From Mansonella perstans (Eukaryota; Nematoda; Chromadorea; Rhabditida; Onchocercidae): DNA of 64,000 bases. The DNA is taken from assembly GCA_037074765.1 (NCBI GenBank), contig JBAMDO010000059.1, forward strand, positions 218,300 through 282,299, written 5' to 3'. Made by a program: the position numbers and the translations under genes. Each line of letters opens with the position of its first letter. The stretch's first letter is position 1. This document shows positions 14,101 to 27,000 of the stretch, in pieces. Under the pieces are notes generated by a model. It ran no database searches. It was not told the origin of the DNA and worked only from the letters and a program-made list of their open reading frames with translations.

Positions 14101-15909
14101 CAGTTATTGAGAGAAAATGCCAAAAGAATAACAGAATTTCCACTGTTAATTCAAAGATTCGACGAAGATGTTCAGATAAGAGAAATACCGTGTGTTGTGC
14201 GTACTCGAGCTGAAAGTGCCCACAAAGCTTTTTACCGTGCAGTTCCCTCTCGATTCGATGCACGAACAAAAAGGTTTCTGATACAGGGAATTTAAGGAGT
14301 TAAACCACTGATAAATCAATTTTTCTTGCAAAAAAAAAAATTTTCGTCAAATTTATAATTGTTAATTTTAATTTAGATTTTCAATTTTCTTGGTGGATTT
14401 CGGTTGGTTCAAATGGGTGTTGGCTAACGATGTCATCGATATATCCTCAATGGATGAGGTTGGTTGGACTCTTTAGTTTAGTCTTAGGATATTCCACATT
14501 TCCAGGTGAATGGTAGATGAATAAATCTATTTCATGATTTATATGTCCAAGAAGTAATGATAATGGAATATTCTATGTTACAGTAACTGTGTAAACTTGT
14601 GTTTTTTCTTTTCTTTTTCTATGCATATAATTCATCTTATTGAAGTCTAATCCAATTCGAAATCTGCCAGTAGCAATGATACATTGTCAGGAGGACGTGA
14701 CCAGTATATTACACGCTAAGGTATGTTTCTGGATGGCCATCTAAATTTTAAAGCGAATTTGATCATGATAAATTTTTTGTGATTAATTCTGTCTAATTTT
14801 TCAATACCATAGCTTTAATAATAAAAAACTTGACTGCGCTAAATTATCGATAAGATTTGAGAGGTTTTGCATATTATCCGGAGCTTGCAGAACCTCTCGA
14901 AAGGAGCTGATTGCTACATAAGAGTGAAAGGATCCTGGGCTCAAGATATATATTTGGTTGATTTATTGGAAGCTCGCAGCACTCTGACCGGTGGGTTAAT
15001 GATCATCGTAAATTTTTTTTTAAAACTAATTTCATTTATTTTTTTACAACTGTTAATTTCTTGACTTAAGAATATAGTCTTATAGGCAGTATAGGAGAAG
15101 GGACTTTGCCAAGCACGTATTTGATCAATGAAACCAATGAGCGACAGTTGTTGGCATCATTGATGTGGGGAACATTGAACAGTGCAAATTATGATTTGGC
15201 ACAAGCGCAACATACTTGGTACTTTCACGATCTCTTCTAAGTGTTATTTATCTTTCTTTATGGGATAATTGATCGTGACAAACCAATCTTGTGGTTTTCG
15301 CTGATTGAGTTTGAGATTGAATTTCTTGTTCATGAATTCAGGCGGCTTTATTATCCTCCACCGTTTCCAATGATGATGCCAGTAGCCTTGCCAGTGATGA
15401 TGCCAATGCCAATTCTGAACGCAAATCCACCGACTATTGAATATGAACGGATTCTGAAGCTTCAAAATTCGCATATAAGGAATATACAAAACACTTTTTC
15501 TCAAACTAGATCTACAGATTCAGCATACTCCAGAAATAACTGTCAAAGGTAAAAGGAATGGAATTAATTTACTTGAATTGTTATTTTTTGATTTTGTTAA
15601 TTTATCATTGGTATTGTTGAATTTGTTTCCACATTTCATTGATACCAGTTTGGATAATCAAGTCGTAGGATTTACCACTCACCTTTTGTTTGTAATTCGG
15701 CTTGCATTGCTTGCTGACTAATAAAGTGTTCTGGTGAAGCTTACCTGCTAATATTATCCATTTACAGATTCCAAGGCAGTAATTCGCAAAATATAAAGGG
15801 AAAATGGCATAGCAGCAATTTACTGGAGCAAAGTAGAATCGATTTTGCGTCAGGTGACACGACAGAGAACTCCTTTGATGAAAGTGTGTTACGATTGTTC
15901 TGTAGATAA
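11172..15909 (+). CDS. Tandem Tudor-domain protein
   Basis: About 15 exons; the recognised ones are 11172-11367, 11885-11964, 12215-12392, 12626-12754, an exon ending near 13071, one ending near 13311, 13590-13636, 13716-13862, 14104-14273, 14377-14458, 14646-14720, 14864-14990, 15086-15218, 15342-15548 and 15768-15909. Most junctions are phase-consistent; those around 12755-13300 are not resolved. The product is roughly 650 residues. Two Tudor cores are visible: IYLIDKGVQCEAQFDDIYEF after exon 2, and FSIFLVDFGWFKWVLANDV across exons 9-10. Both are followed by a conserved-looking helical/strand extension, as in extended Tudor domains. A Met/Pro-rich run (PPPFPMMMPVALPVMMPMP) lies near the C terminus, and no membrane segment is seen. 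Tudor domains bind methylated arginine or lysine and are common in germ-granule and small-RNA factors. Nematode EKL-1, a tandem-Tudor partner of the DRH-3/22G-RNA machinery, is a candidate orthologue by architecture and size only. Confidence 0.75.
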
Positions 15910-17727
15910 AGAAGATTCGTTTCATCTAATTAAATCATCTGGTTTAACATTTTCACGGGAAATCAGAGTAAAAAATAAAATTTTCAATAAAATTCATTTT
16001 ATTTCACAGATTCAGCAAGAACTTTGCCCAATGAAAATTTCGCACATTTAAAGGAAATTTAATAGAAATTTTCAGGTAATGATAGCTTATCTTGGGAGCA
16101 GATGTCAATGCTTGCAAATAATCACTGCGTGTTGCGAAAAAGTGAGAGCCGGATTGATTTATCACAATTTTTAAAAAAATTGTGTTCATATTCATACTAT
16201 TCACAGAAGTCTAAATATCACTTCGGTAGTATTGGTGATTAAGTTTATAATATTTAAATCGAAATGATGGTCTGATTGAATTGATAGCCTTCACAAACTT
16301 GATTTTATTTTAATTTCACTGCAGTCCTATAAAACTTATTTGAATATTAATATAATTTAGTGACACTTATCTTACAGCACATTAATCCTATGTGTTGTGT
16401 TAGAAGCAGCATGTGAGAATCATTATTTTAGCAATGGTTCCAATACATTTTAATTTTAGGCCATTACTGCAAATCGTTCGAATCGAACACAGAGATCCAT
16501 GTGAATGAAGAATCGAATTGATTTAAACGTTTATTATATGAGATTCTGAGTGTTTTTAAAAGAGGAATCTGAAGATTTAAATCGTAAAGCATCATTTCTT
16601 TACATGTTTTTTAATGAGAATACTTTTTAGTCATTAATTGTCAAATTCTTTCACGAATTCCTGGAAGCTTTCTTGTTTGTGAGCCATGAATCATTCATGA
16701 CTTCTGGTATTTGTGATCTATCTCTATCTCTGGTTATTTTAAAATATTTGTGGTCTATTTCTGGTTATTTTAAAATATTTGTGATCTACATCTATCTCTG
16801 GTTATTTTAAAATATTTGTGATCTATCTCTGGTTATTTTAAAATATTTGTGATCTATATCTATCTTTGTTTATTAAAAATATTTGTGATCTATCTTTGGT
16901 TATTTTAAAATATACAGATCACACTATGTCTACTTCTTTAAGCTTGCTGTTATTGTTCTCTCTTCTTTTAGGTGATTGCAATTAAAAATTTGGAAATTTT
17001 ATGGTATATGGTTTCCACAAATGTTATCATCAGTAGTACTGATAATAGGAGCACGTATGTATATGGGAAAATCAAATGACCCATTTTCTCAAACATTCGT
17101 TAGTTTATATCATCAAAATCACTCTTTCTGACATTTCATTTGCTATTTAAATTTTCCTTAATGTTTCCCGAGAGTAAAGAATTAAAATATTAAAGAGTAA
17201 AATGATATTTTAAAATAATTAACCTTCCCCCAATTTCTTATAAATAAAACAGTTTTAACAACAACCAACGAGTTCCAGAACAGGCAGTGAATTTTTTCAT
17301 CTTTTAACTTAAAAATTATGTTTTAATTGAAGAAAATTTAAGAATTTAAGGAGAAATAGGTGCCGGAGATAGCACATCATTGTGTGAAGACGCCGCCATT
17401 CTTATTGGTTGGAACGTAGATTGACCTTTGCGATGACCCCTCTTATATTGACTCTTGCAGTTTACATTTTTCAATGCTAATGTTTAGGTCATAAACTGAT
17501 CGTTATTAAATTCTTCATTTTCTATATTTCAATGAATGGAATATTTTCAGCTAATAGAGGAAATTTTATTGAAATTCCGTGATTCGTTACAATATACGTG
17601 ATCTTTATATTCGTTACAATATACGTGATATTCGTGATCTTTTTCTTACGTACGCTTTTTGATTCATCATTTACAATAAATTCTTTTTATTGTTCAGATT
17701 TCAAACACATTAACCTATTTAAATGTT
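15910..17727. other. Intergenic with 3' UTR and minisatellite
   Basis: An AATAAA at about 15974-15979 suits the 3' end of the Tudor gene. The repeat at 16695-16920 follows. The TTCTTTTTATTGTTCAG run ending at 17697 lies 30 bases before the next ATG and is a good candidate spliced-leader acceptor. No further gene is seen. Confidence 0.5.
16695..16920. repeat. Tandem repeat, GTGATCTATCTCTGGTTATTTTAAAATATTT
   Basis: About six copies of a 31-43 bp unit (core TCTGGTTATTTTAAAATATT) lie head to tail. Units alternate between forms with one and two CTATCT blocks, and the last copies are degenerate. It is an intergenic minisatellite with no coding role. Confidence 0.85.
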
Positions 17728-18594
17728 ATGATATTTGGGAAACGATTAAATTGGCGTTTTGTCCGAAATATTGGCTATTTCTACTGTGCTTCATATGCTA
17801 TTGGTCGTCATATCGGTGAATTAGTGATATGTTCAGGACCATCAATGTATCCAACAATACAAGATGGTGATTTGGTAAGTATTATTCTTTGATTAAACCA
17901 AAAAAAAAAAAAATACATTAAATTTGTCGTCTCTTTCATTTGTCGGTTTCTGGAACTTGTTTATTAAACTTGATAGAAATTGTCAGTATTTGTTAACTAT
18001 TAACTGAAATATAATTCTTTTGACAGTTTTTTGAACAACTAAATGTTCAATTAAATGCTTGATTTTTAAAATTAACAACTCAAAATTTCATATTTAAGCT
18101 TAAATTTCTTACTTTCCCGTTGTGTATTCTTTTTTGCATATTTATGTTCTTTGATTTATGAGATTATGCATATCTTCATCTTAATTTATTGAAATTATGG
18201 ATTGTCATTGTTCATTAAATGCTAATTGGATAATTAAATCCAAGAATTACAGGTGATTGCTGAGAGGCTTAGTGTCCACTTGCGTAACTTACGACGTGGT
18301 GATATTGTAGGCGCTTTGGCGCCTTATAATTCGAGTGAAATGCTTTGTAAACGCTTAACAGCTATGGAGCATGATATAGTGCCAAACTGTTATTTATTAC
18401 CGAGTGGGAGAATTCCACGAGGACATGTATATTTGGAAGGTGATAATACAGTGGCTTCTACCGATTCTCGGGTCTTTGGTCCAGTGCCAGCTGGTCTTGT
18501 ACAGGTTCGTTTGGTATTCAGGATATGGCCGTTATCAAGAGCTGGATGGATATCGACGCATTGGTTCTGGGAGAAACCAGAAATGGCTAGCTGA
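17728..18594 (+). CDS. immp-1: Mitochondrial inner membrane protease subunit 1 (S26 signal peptidase)
   Basis: Two exons (17728-17874, 18253-18594) encode 162 residues, close to the 166 of human IMMP1L. The nucleophile Ser lies in GPSMYPT (about residue 39), the general-base Lys in MLCKRLTA (about residue 80), and the family box GDNTVASTDSRVFGPVP is intact near residues 120-136. The N terminus (MIFGKRLNWRFVRNIG) is basic and then moderately hydrophobic, as expected for an inner-membrane anchor facing the intermembrane space. The enzyme removes intermembrane-space sorting signals and forms a complex with the IMP2-type subunit. The ATG at 17728 was chosen because the frame upstream is closed and a TTCAG acceptor ends 30 bases earlier. 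An AATAAA at about 18727 could serve polyadenylation. All expected catalytic residues are present, so it should be active. Confidence 0.93.
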
Positions 18595-21062
18595 TGTAGT
18601 GCTTGGGTTTTTCGAGGCCTCAGTTAAATTTTTTGGTCCCATAGATTTTCTCTTTTTTCCGAATGTAGCATGTGATATATGTGATATGGTTTCTGTGCCT
18701 AATATTAACAATATTCGATTAATTAGCAATAAAATCGAAATAAGGAAATATTAATTTTATTTCTGTAAATTTTTTGCGGGAATAATTTGAAAAAATTAAC
18801 CAAAAGTAATATTAAGGAGAGTATGACAATATTTATATATATTGTGAAAAATTCACAGAAATAGAATAAATTTTCTTTTTTTTTCCGAATATAGCATATA
18901 TATATGTATATATTTATAGGTATTGATAGCAGTAGAATGAAATTAGTTGTTTTTCTCAGGTTAAATTAGTTTTTGTTTCTGTAAGTGACAGTATAGCTTT
19001 TTTTTTTTCCATCACAGAACAATATGTCCATTTTCTTGGCTTCTGAAAATCAACTTTATTAATTGTCACATTGTCATTTAATTGTCACATTGTCACAAAC
19101 AATTTGTTACATTTGTTTTGTTACATAAAATTATTTCCAAATGCTAAATTGAAATTACTTGGAAATGTTAATGAAAAAGAATAAAAAGTGAGATTGTAAC
19201 AATTGCAATATGATATGATAAAATTGATAAGAATGTGATAAAATTGATAAGTGATAGAAATATTTTATGCGTACATAAATTTCATTTAATTTAATTTCAA
19301 CAACTCTAAAATATTAGAGGATGACGAATCATACAACAAATAATACATAGTGTTGGTGGAGAACTTGCGTCATCATAATGGATCAGAAGAAAGGAAGAGA
19401 AGTCAAGGGAAGTAGATATATTAATGGATGCAGAATGAAATGAAGAAAAAGAGTAAATCAGAGAAAGGCATAGAAGAAGATAAAATCGGAAAGAACAAAG
19501 GGAATCGGAGAGAGAGGGAGAGAAAGGAAGAGGCATAGAAAGAGACAAAATCGAAGAATACAAATTAGCTAAGTGACAACAACACAATAATAGTAATTGT
19601 TGGTGTATTATTTGGACTTGAATACTTTACAGTGTATTTTCAATTTATTTTTTATTTAATTTCAAAAGTTTTACATTCAATTCAACTTTTTTCATTTTAT
19701 TGCAATTGGTGATACACTTACTGTCAATACTTCAACTTTTCCATTCTTACGTATCTTACGTTTTACCGCATTTCTTTTGCTTAGTTCTTACGTGTCTTAC
19801 GTTTTACCGCATTTTTTTTGCTTAATTCTTACTTATCTTATGTCTTACCGCATTTCTTTTGCTTAATTCTTATGTATCTTATGTCTTACCGCATTTTTTT
19901 TGCTTAGTTCTTACGTATCTTATGTCTTACCGCATTTCTTTTGCTTAGTTCTTACGTATCTTATGTCTTACCGCATTTCTTTTGCTTAGTTCTTACGTAT
20001 CGTATGTCTTACCGCATTTCTTTTGCTTAATTCTTATGTATCTTATGTCTTACCGCATTTCTTTTGTTTAATTCTCACGTGCATTACGTCTTATCGTATT
20101 TCTTTCGTTTAATTCTTACGTATCATACATCTTGCTGGATTTCTTTTTTTTAATTCTTACATATCTTGCATCTTACCGCATTTTTTTTTTACGCGAGACG
20201 ATATTTTGACTAGCATGAGATGTTGTATCGTACTCTTGTTTTTATATAGTTGATAATAAAATGAAGTTCTTTGCTTTTCTCATATCGCTTACTGGTAGCC
20301 TTATCTTATCACTTACTGATAGCCTTATCTTGATATTTTAATTAATGCATAGAATAAATGTTAACACATTGTCTCTACCAGATTATCCTTTTTTCAGTAA
20401 ACATTTTCTTAATTAGTTTATTTATTTGTTATATTCGTTTATAGAAAATTCCGGTAATTTCGTTGCAGCTAATTATTGTTATTTTAAATGTTAGCGATTA
20501 TTGTAGTCAAAAATTCATTTTGTTTGGTGCATTGAATGTTCCAAACATACCTTTGGCACCACATTATTTGCGCCTTTGAAAGATTTGTTGAGACATTTTC
20601 TGATATATCTATAGCTTTCAGTATAATTGTCGAAAGTTATTTCATTTTTCGTTCTTTTTTTAGCCTTTCTTAATAAATGTCTCAAATATGGAAATATTAT
20701 CACTAAGGTTGTTTCACTTTCTGTTCTGTATTATTTAAGCATTTTTCATTTTTTACATTTCATTACTTTAAAAAAATTTTTTTTTCCTACTTGTTTGCTG
20801 TAATCAATGTCCCATAATTGTAGCTGAAATTACAATATATCAAGGGCATAACATTATTGTGACGATATTTGTGCATTTCTTTTCACCTAAACAATCAATC
20901 ATCGTCTTCGTAATTTTTCAAAGTTTTAGTTTGCGATATTTTTGTTACTCTGTTTATGTATAAGTTACATATTTAATTTATTATCAGGATAATAAAAAAA
21001 AATTCAGGTAAAATCAACCAATAAATCTCTGTTTTTGTAAAATTGAATCGCAAGGTGAATCA
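18595..21062. other. Intergenic with minisatellite
   Basis: About 2.5 kb between the protease gene and GBF1. It contains the protease 3' UTR, a purine-rich (GA/AGAGAAAG) stretch at about 19380-19570 that creates a spurious minus-strand open frame, and the 41-bp repeat. AAATTCAG ending at 21007 is a plausible trans-splice acceptor for GBF1, 55 bases before its ATG. Confidence 0.55.
19745..20190. repeat. 41-bp minisatellite, about 10-11 copies
   Basis: A head-to-tail array of the unit TTCTTACGTATCTTATGTCT plus TACCGCATTTCTTTTGCTTA(A/G), about 41 bp long. The central copies are nearly identical and the outer ones decay (for example CATACATCTTGCTGGATTTC near 20124). It lies in the intergenic space upstream of GBF1 and has no open reading frame of interest. 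Confidence 0.93.
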
Positions 21063-24000
21063 ATGGCGGTAAATGGTTTACACGTGGTTCAAGGTGAAGT
21101 CAATGCTGTGGTAGCACTGTTGAAGAAAGCACACAGAAACTGGTCCCATCATCAGCAACAGATCTATTTAGGACATTCATTGCTTGATGAAACCGATCCG
21201 TTGTTAAGGAATTTCGCAGATCTAAGAGATGTTTTCAATTCTGTAAGTTTATATAAATTTTCATTTTCAAACTTGATTAAATCGAATTTCGATATTCCTG
21301 TTCAATTTACCATTTGCTTTCGAACATTTCCGATTGTTTAGATCTTGTTATTCGCGTGAATTCCGGAGTAAAATGATGAAAATTGGTGAGGGAATAATAG
21401 TTAAATGTATTACTAGTCTTTATTTTTCGGTCCTTGTCTTTTTTTGAGATCTCTGCAGATCTTCTATCCTTTTTTCTATTATCTTCCCACAGTTTACTTG
21501 TACTTCGTTTGTTAATTATATATTAAAGATTTCTGTGCGTAGTAAATTTTGAAATTTGTATATATGACCTTATAAATATGGGTATGACCTTTTCAGCGTT
21601 GCAGACTTGTTGTAAATATTGTAATTAAGGTAAACGATTTATCGGATATGAATCCAGACACATACTTAAGTCCATTTCTGGATGTGATACGTTCTGATCA
21701 AACCAATGGTCCAGTAACAGCGCAAGCTTTATCGTCTGTTGCTAAATTTCTTAGTTATGGATTAATTGATAGTTCAAGGTTATTTTTCATACTTTAAATT
21801 CTAACTAAAAAATTTTTCCAAATTTATGAGTTTTAAGATTTTTCCGTAGTCTCTTGCAAAAGTTGTATATTTGCAGTATCAAAGCATCAAATGCAGTAGA
21901 AAATATTGCGGATGCTGTAACGCATGCAAAATTTATTGGAAGTACTAACAGTGCCAAGGATGAAGTCGTTCTGCTAAAAATTCTTCAGGTTATTTGAATT
22001 TTTGATTTTCTAAGAAAAAATGGAAATTTTTTTGTGTTTCTAATAGATAGCGGAGATTCTCTTGTCAGTAAGTACAGTCATACAGAAAAAGAGTTACTTT
22101 TTGATTTTCCTACTCAGCATAGTAGTATGATTGTTTTTGTTTTAAACGACAAAATCTGCTGCTATTTGAATTTACGGTTATTTTTATCTCTTTAGACGTT
22201 GCGTACTCTTTTGCTTACACCAGTTGGACGATTGCTGTCCAATGAGAATGTTTGCGAAATGATGCAAAGTTGCTTTCGGATCAGTTTCGAACCTGCTTTG
22301 AGCGAACTTTTACGTGAAGTTGCTGAAGCCACATTATCAGATATGACGCAGTTATTGTTCACAAGGCTACCTACATTTCAAGAAGATATTCGTCATCCTT
22401 ATATTCGAAAACTGGTACTAATTTTCGAACTTGTATTGTTCCTAGATTTCTTGATATAAAACATATTCCTGATGTTAGTGTAAGGAATGATTTTAAAATC
22501 AAAATTGTTTGGTAATGTCCAGAGTTAATTTGATCTAAAACTTTTTTAGGCTTGTAAACTTATGAAAATTTTCTCAGGAAGCATCAAATCAAGTTGTTCT
22601 GTACCTTAAAAGTTTTTGATTACATTAGATCGTCTACATTGTTTTCAAAAAATTTGTCTAAAGATTCGAAGAAATTTTCATTTATAGTGTTTAGTTTAAA
22701 ATAATTTTTTAAATATTTCTCTTTTACATTCACACAGAAGTGATTTCCTATTGGGTTTCTGTTTTCCAGGTGAAACGTGCTGGTCATTTAGCAGGAAAAA
22801 GAAAGAAACGAAAAGCTTACTTTGATGATATTGTAAAAAATGAGAAAGAGGAAAATAACGACGATATCCCAGCACTCCTACAGGTTAGATGCACTTTTAT
22901 TTTATTGCTTTATAATATTTAAAATGTTGGGATAGATATTAAGATATCTATTCAGTACTTCTTTCTGGTTTGATTAAATGCTTACAAAGTTTCTGAAATT
23001 AGTTATCCTTAATCAGCGTTGATTCTTCACCATTCCATCGAATTTAGTCGAAAGAAGATGTAAAGTTGATGAAGGACGAAAATAATCGGATCGAAAGTTG
23101 CGGCGTTGGGCTGCCTCAGAACTCTGGTCTGTCCAGTTCGATCGATGTGGAGCCGCTTTCACAGGATAAGGACGACAGAGAGCTGGAGAATGATAAACCT
23201 CAAGATACTGTTGTCGTTGGGGCAGAAACAAGTAAGTTTCTAAAATATTTTGTACAGTCGAAATATCAGTGAAACATTTTGTTCGTCTATACGTTACGTC
23301 ACCAACGAAGAACTATGGCAAAAATAAAGTGCGTCATGAAGATGGATCTCTTGTTTAGAAATGGGCAAATACTCTGAAAATCATGAAAAAATGATGAATT
23401 TCTGGAATTATAAAATGTATTTTAATAAAATGAGTTTCGCGACTCTTTTTTTTCTCTCATTTTTTGATAAGTCTGCATTTTATCATTTAGAGCCAATTTT
23501 TTAGATAGCTTTCAGGACGGGGTTATGAAACTTCAATATTAGTTTTTTTCGAGAAATCACATCTAAAACGGTAGTAATGACGAATCTTGAAGAATTATGT
23601 TGTTTTTTTGTTTTACAGGTGGTATCTTCTATCACAAACATTTAGCGGAGCAGCCCGAATCTTTTGAGTGTTATAGTACTGCTGCTACTAGTGAACTGTC
23701 TAGAGAACCTTTCGAAGCAATTAGAGTCGATTCAGATGATGGTATTGTACCGGACAATGATGATGTTAGTTACAGATTATTGTTTTAGCTGCTACTGATT
23801 TTCAGTATATCATTTACATGTTGGCCGAAAGAGCTGTAGCAAATTCTCGAATAAGCCATTTCTAAAGTATTTCCTGTTATCGATTTACTAGGTTTGAAAT
23901 TTGTAGAGCTCTGCATTATCCGAGGAAGAGAATAACGAGAAGGCACGAGTGGTCAGAAAAAGGATAAAAAATCCAGATGCGATAGTAAAACCAATATCCC

Positions 24001-27000
24001 ATTTTGGAAAGGTAATTGTATTGCTGTTTTATAGTGTAAGTTTGTAAGTACGAAAGTAATTTAGACTGGAACTTTTTTTGATTTCAGGAAAATTGTGTAA
24101 TAAATGATGAAAAACCGACACCATCTACAGCGACGGTTGTTTCAAACTCAATCGCTCATATACCATATGGTATACCATGTGTCCGTGAACTACTTAGGTT
24201 AGTAAACAGGGGATTGCAGATACTTATTCTAATTTTAGAGGTTCTAACTGCAAAAGAAAAAACATAAATCCGACAAACTCAGCAACGATATGTTCCAGTT
24301 TACCAAACCAATGCTGCAGTGAGCATTTGAGCACAAATCAGAAGGAAATATTTATGTAGTGGCGGAATCCTTACTTATAACATACATTTTTGACGGATTG
24401 CATAGTTACCAATTTGGTAGTTTTTGACGAAATAACGAAAGCTGTAATTTGGAAAGTGAACTTGGCTAGCGATTTTGAAGGCCGAATTTTTTTATAGGTT
24501 TTTAATTGCTCTAACTAATCCACTGGATCGTGCTAATACCGAATCAATGATTTTGATGGCGTTAAATTTACTTACCGTTGCATTAGAAGCTGGCGCCGAT
24601 CATATTCGTAGTTTTTCATTGCTGATGCCACTGATGAAAGATGAACTTTGTCGTGCGCTGTTACAAGTAATGCTTAACATTTTCATATATGAATAATTTA
24701 AATCATAATTCAAGATATTGAGGCATAACTGATGTTAATCATTGTGTAACAGATTTCCTGGAAGCCTTTAGAAACAATTATTTTTTCATATTTGTAATTA
24801 GTGATTCGATCAATGTAATATGGGATTTATGGGAATTTCATTAATAAACCTTCTTATTATATGTAAAGAAAAAAATGGGCCCTGTAGTTTAGAACTGTCA
24901 GATTCGTTTTTAGCTCTTGGATACTGAAAAGTTACCAGTCTTCGCTGCTGCAAATCGTGTCTGCTTTCTCTTGTTTGAAAGTCTTCGTTCGGATTTGAAA
25001 TTCCAACTTGAAATGTATTTCCTAAAGTTGCAATCGATCGTTACCAGTGAGCAGGTATTATTTGTGCTGTAATTTGTTCTGATTATTTTGAAGTTTTCCA
25101 TATCGAAATTGATAGTTCGAAGATATAGTTCTTGCAAAAAAAAATTTCAGACTCGTATTAGTTATGAGCAGAAAGAAATGGCACTAGAAAGTATTGTGCA
25201 ATTATGGCGTGTGCCGGGATTAGTTACGGAAATTTATTTGAATTATGATTGCGATTTGTACTGCTCAAATCTTTTTGAAGATTTGACCAAGGTAAATCTT
25301 TGCTTTTTTCTTTTCAAATTTATTTCTTGGGCTTATTCTCTTTTGTGAAGTGCAAAATTTTCCATTACAAATAATAAAATTTTACTGTTTTAAGCTTCTT
25401 CTTGAAAATGCGTTTCCTGTACTGGGTCTGCGTTCTATCAATTTACTGTCGTTGGATGGTTTGTTGACTGTAATTGATACGATTGATAATAATTGTGTAT
25501 ATAGGCAGGCTGGTGGTATGCATCAGAAAAGCACTGTTCCAGCGTAAGTTTAATTTATTACACATATTAGAAAATTATTGGCTTTGTCTGGCACAGTTTA
25601 TTTTCTTTATCGTTGTGGCTCTCGTCATGTTTTTCTCAAACACTGTGTAATTTCTAGTTCGGTACCGGCGCAGTTGCAATTGCCGGCTATCAGTGGATAT
25701 GCTTTTGGAAGACAGAGTGCTGTCGATGAAACTTTATGTAGGTTATTAAAGTAAACATCCTTGATATATGCAGTGATTTGCGTTTTTCAAGATTACTAAG
25801 GAATTTACCTAATAAATTTTGCCTTTTGATATAAATAAAGTTGTTCATGCTAAAAGAGTTCATATAAACGATTTTTTGCACAAGTTGACTTATTCGTGGC
25901 AAGTCAAATTTCAATTAAACAAGCTGATTTTTGAGTAGCGTAACATTGATTACAAGGATTAGGACTGAGTGAATCGGTATTACTAAAATTTTACTGTGAA
26001 AGCTTTTATTTTTAGAGTATTTTTTAAATGTTTGACAACTCATCCAGTATTGCAATTTTTTAAAGCAGTTACTGCGACTGGAAGAACGGCGCTTTTTGAA
26101 ACGTTTTTGCCTTCAACCGCATTACACGCAAATCGGATGGCTCCGTCGTCTTCTCCTCCGTCAATTATCGAAGTTATTGAACGGAAAAAGAAGAAACGAA
26201 TTATTACAGAGGCGACAGAACTTTTCAATCAAGATCCAAAAAAAGGTCATTAATAAATCAAAAAAGTTTTAAAATGGTAATTTGAAGTCAAGTAGTGAGG
26301 AAAGTTTATGTGAACTTTTGCAGGAATTGAATTTCTTAAAGAGAAAAAAATTTTGAAATCACCGCTGGATCCTGTAAATGTCGTAGCATGGTTAAAAGAG
26401 AATCCACGCCTCGACAAAAAGCGGATTGCCGAATACATTTGCAGGTTTGTTATATTTCAAGACTTCTATTACGGGTTGAGCAATCTGATTTTGACGGTAT
26501 AGTATTGGTAACTAAAATTAGGACTAAATTGAAGAAAGCTAGTCTTCATTCATCTTAACTTACTATCATAAGATTTTGATTCTTATCTGAATTTTATAAA
26601 TTCGAAAATGTGGGATTCTTATAAAACTGAGTTGCTGCTCTGCTGGCATAGACGAATTTTGTTGAAGTTGTATTAGATTATCGATATCGGTTGTTGAGTA
26701 TTGTCGAAAATAATGTGGGGAAACCAGGTGTAAGAAAGAATAATGAACTAAATGTTTTTTAAACGTATGTTTACAATTGTAAACTGCAGCCGAAAAAATG
26801 CTGCCGTATTGGATGTATTTGTTCGATCATTTCCATTCGAAAATACCCGTTTGGATGATGCTTTGCGTATGTTTCTGGAAACATTTCGATTACCTGGAGA
26901 AGCTGCAGAAATCTCAATGGTAATGCAGCATTTTGCAGGTTAGTGCAGTAATATGATGCTAGAGATTTATTAAGCCACAAATGCTTGTTACAACTTGAAT

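Noticed and set aside
15605..15925. Minus-strand 106-codon frame
   Set aside because: It is a shadow of the Tudor gene's last intron and last exon on the other strand.
19306..19587. Minus-strand 93-codon Ser/Leu-rich frame
   Set aside because: It is the complement of a GA-rich simple tract and has no gene context.
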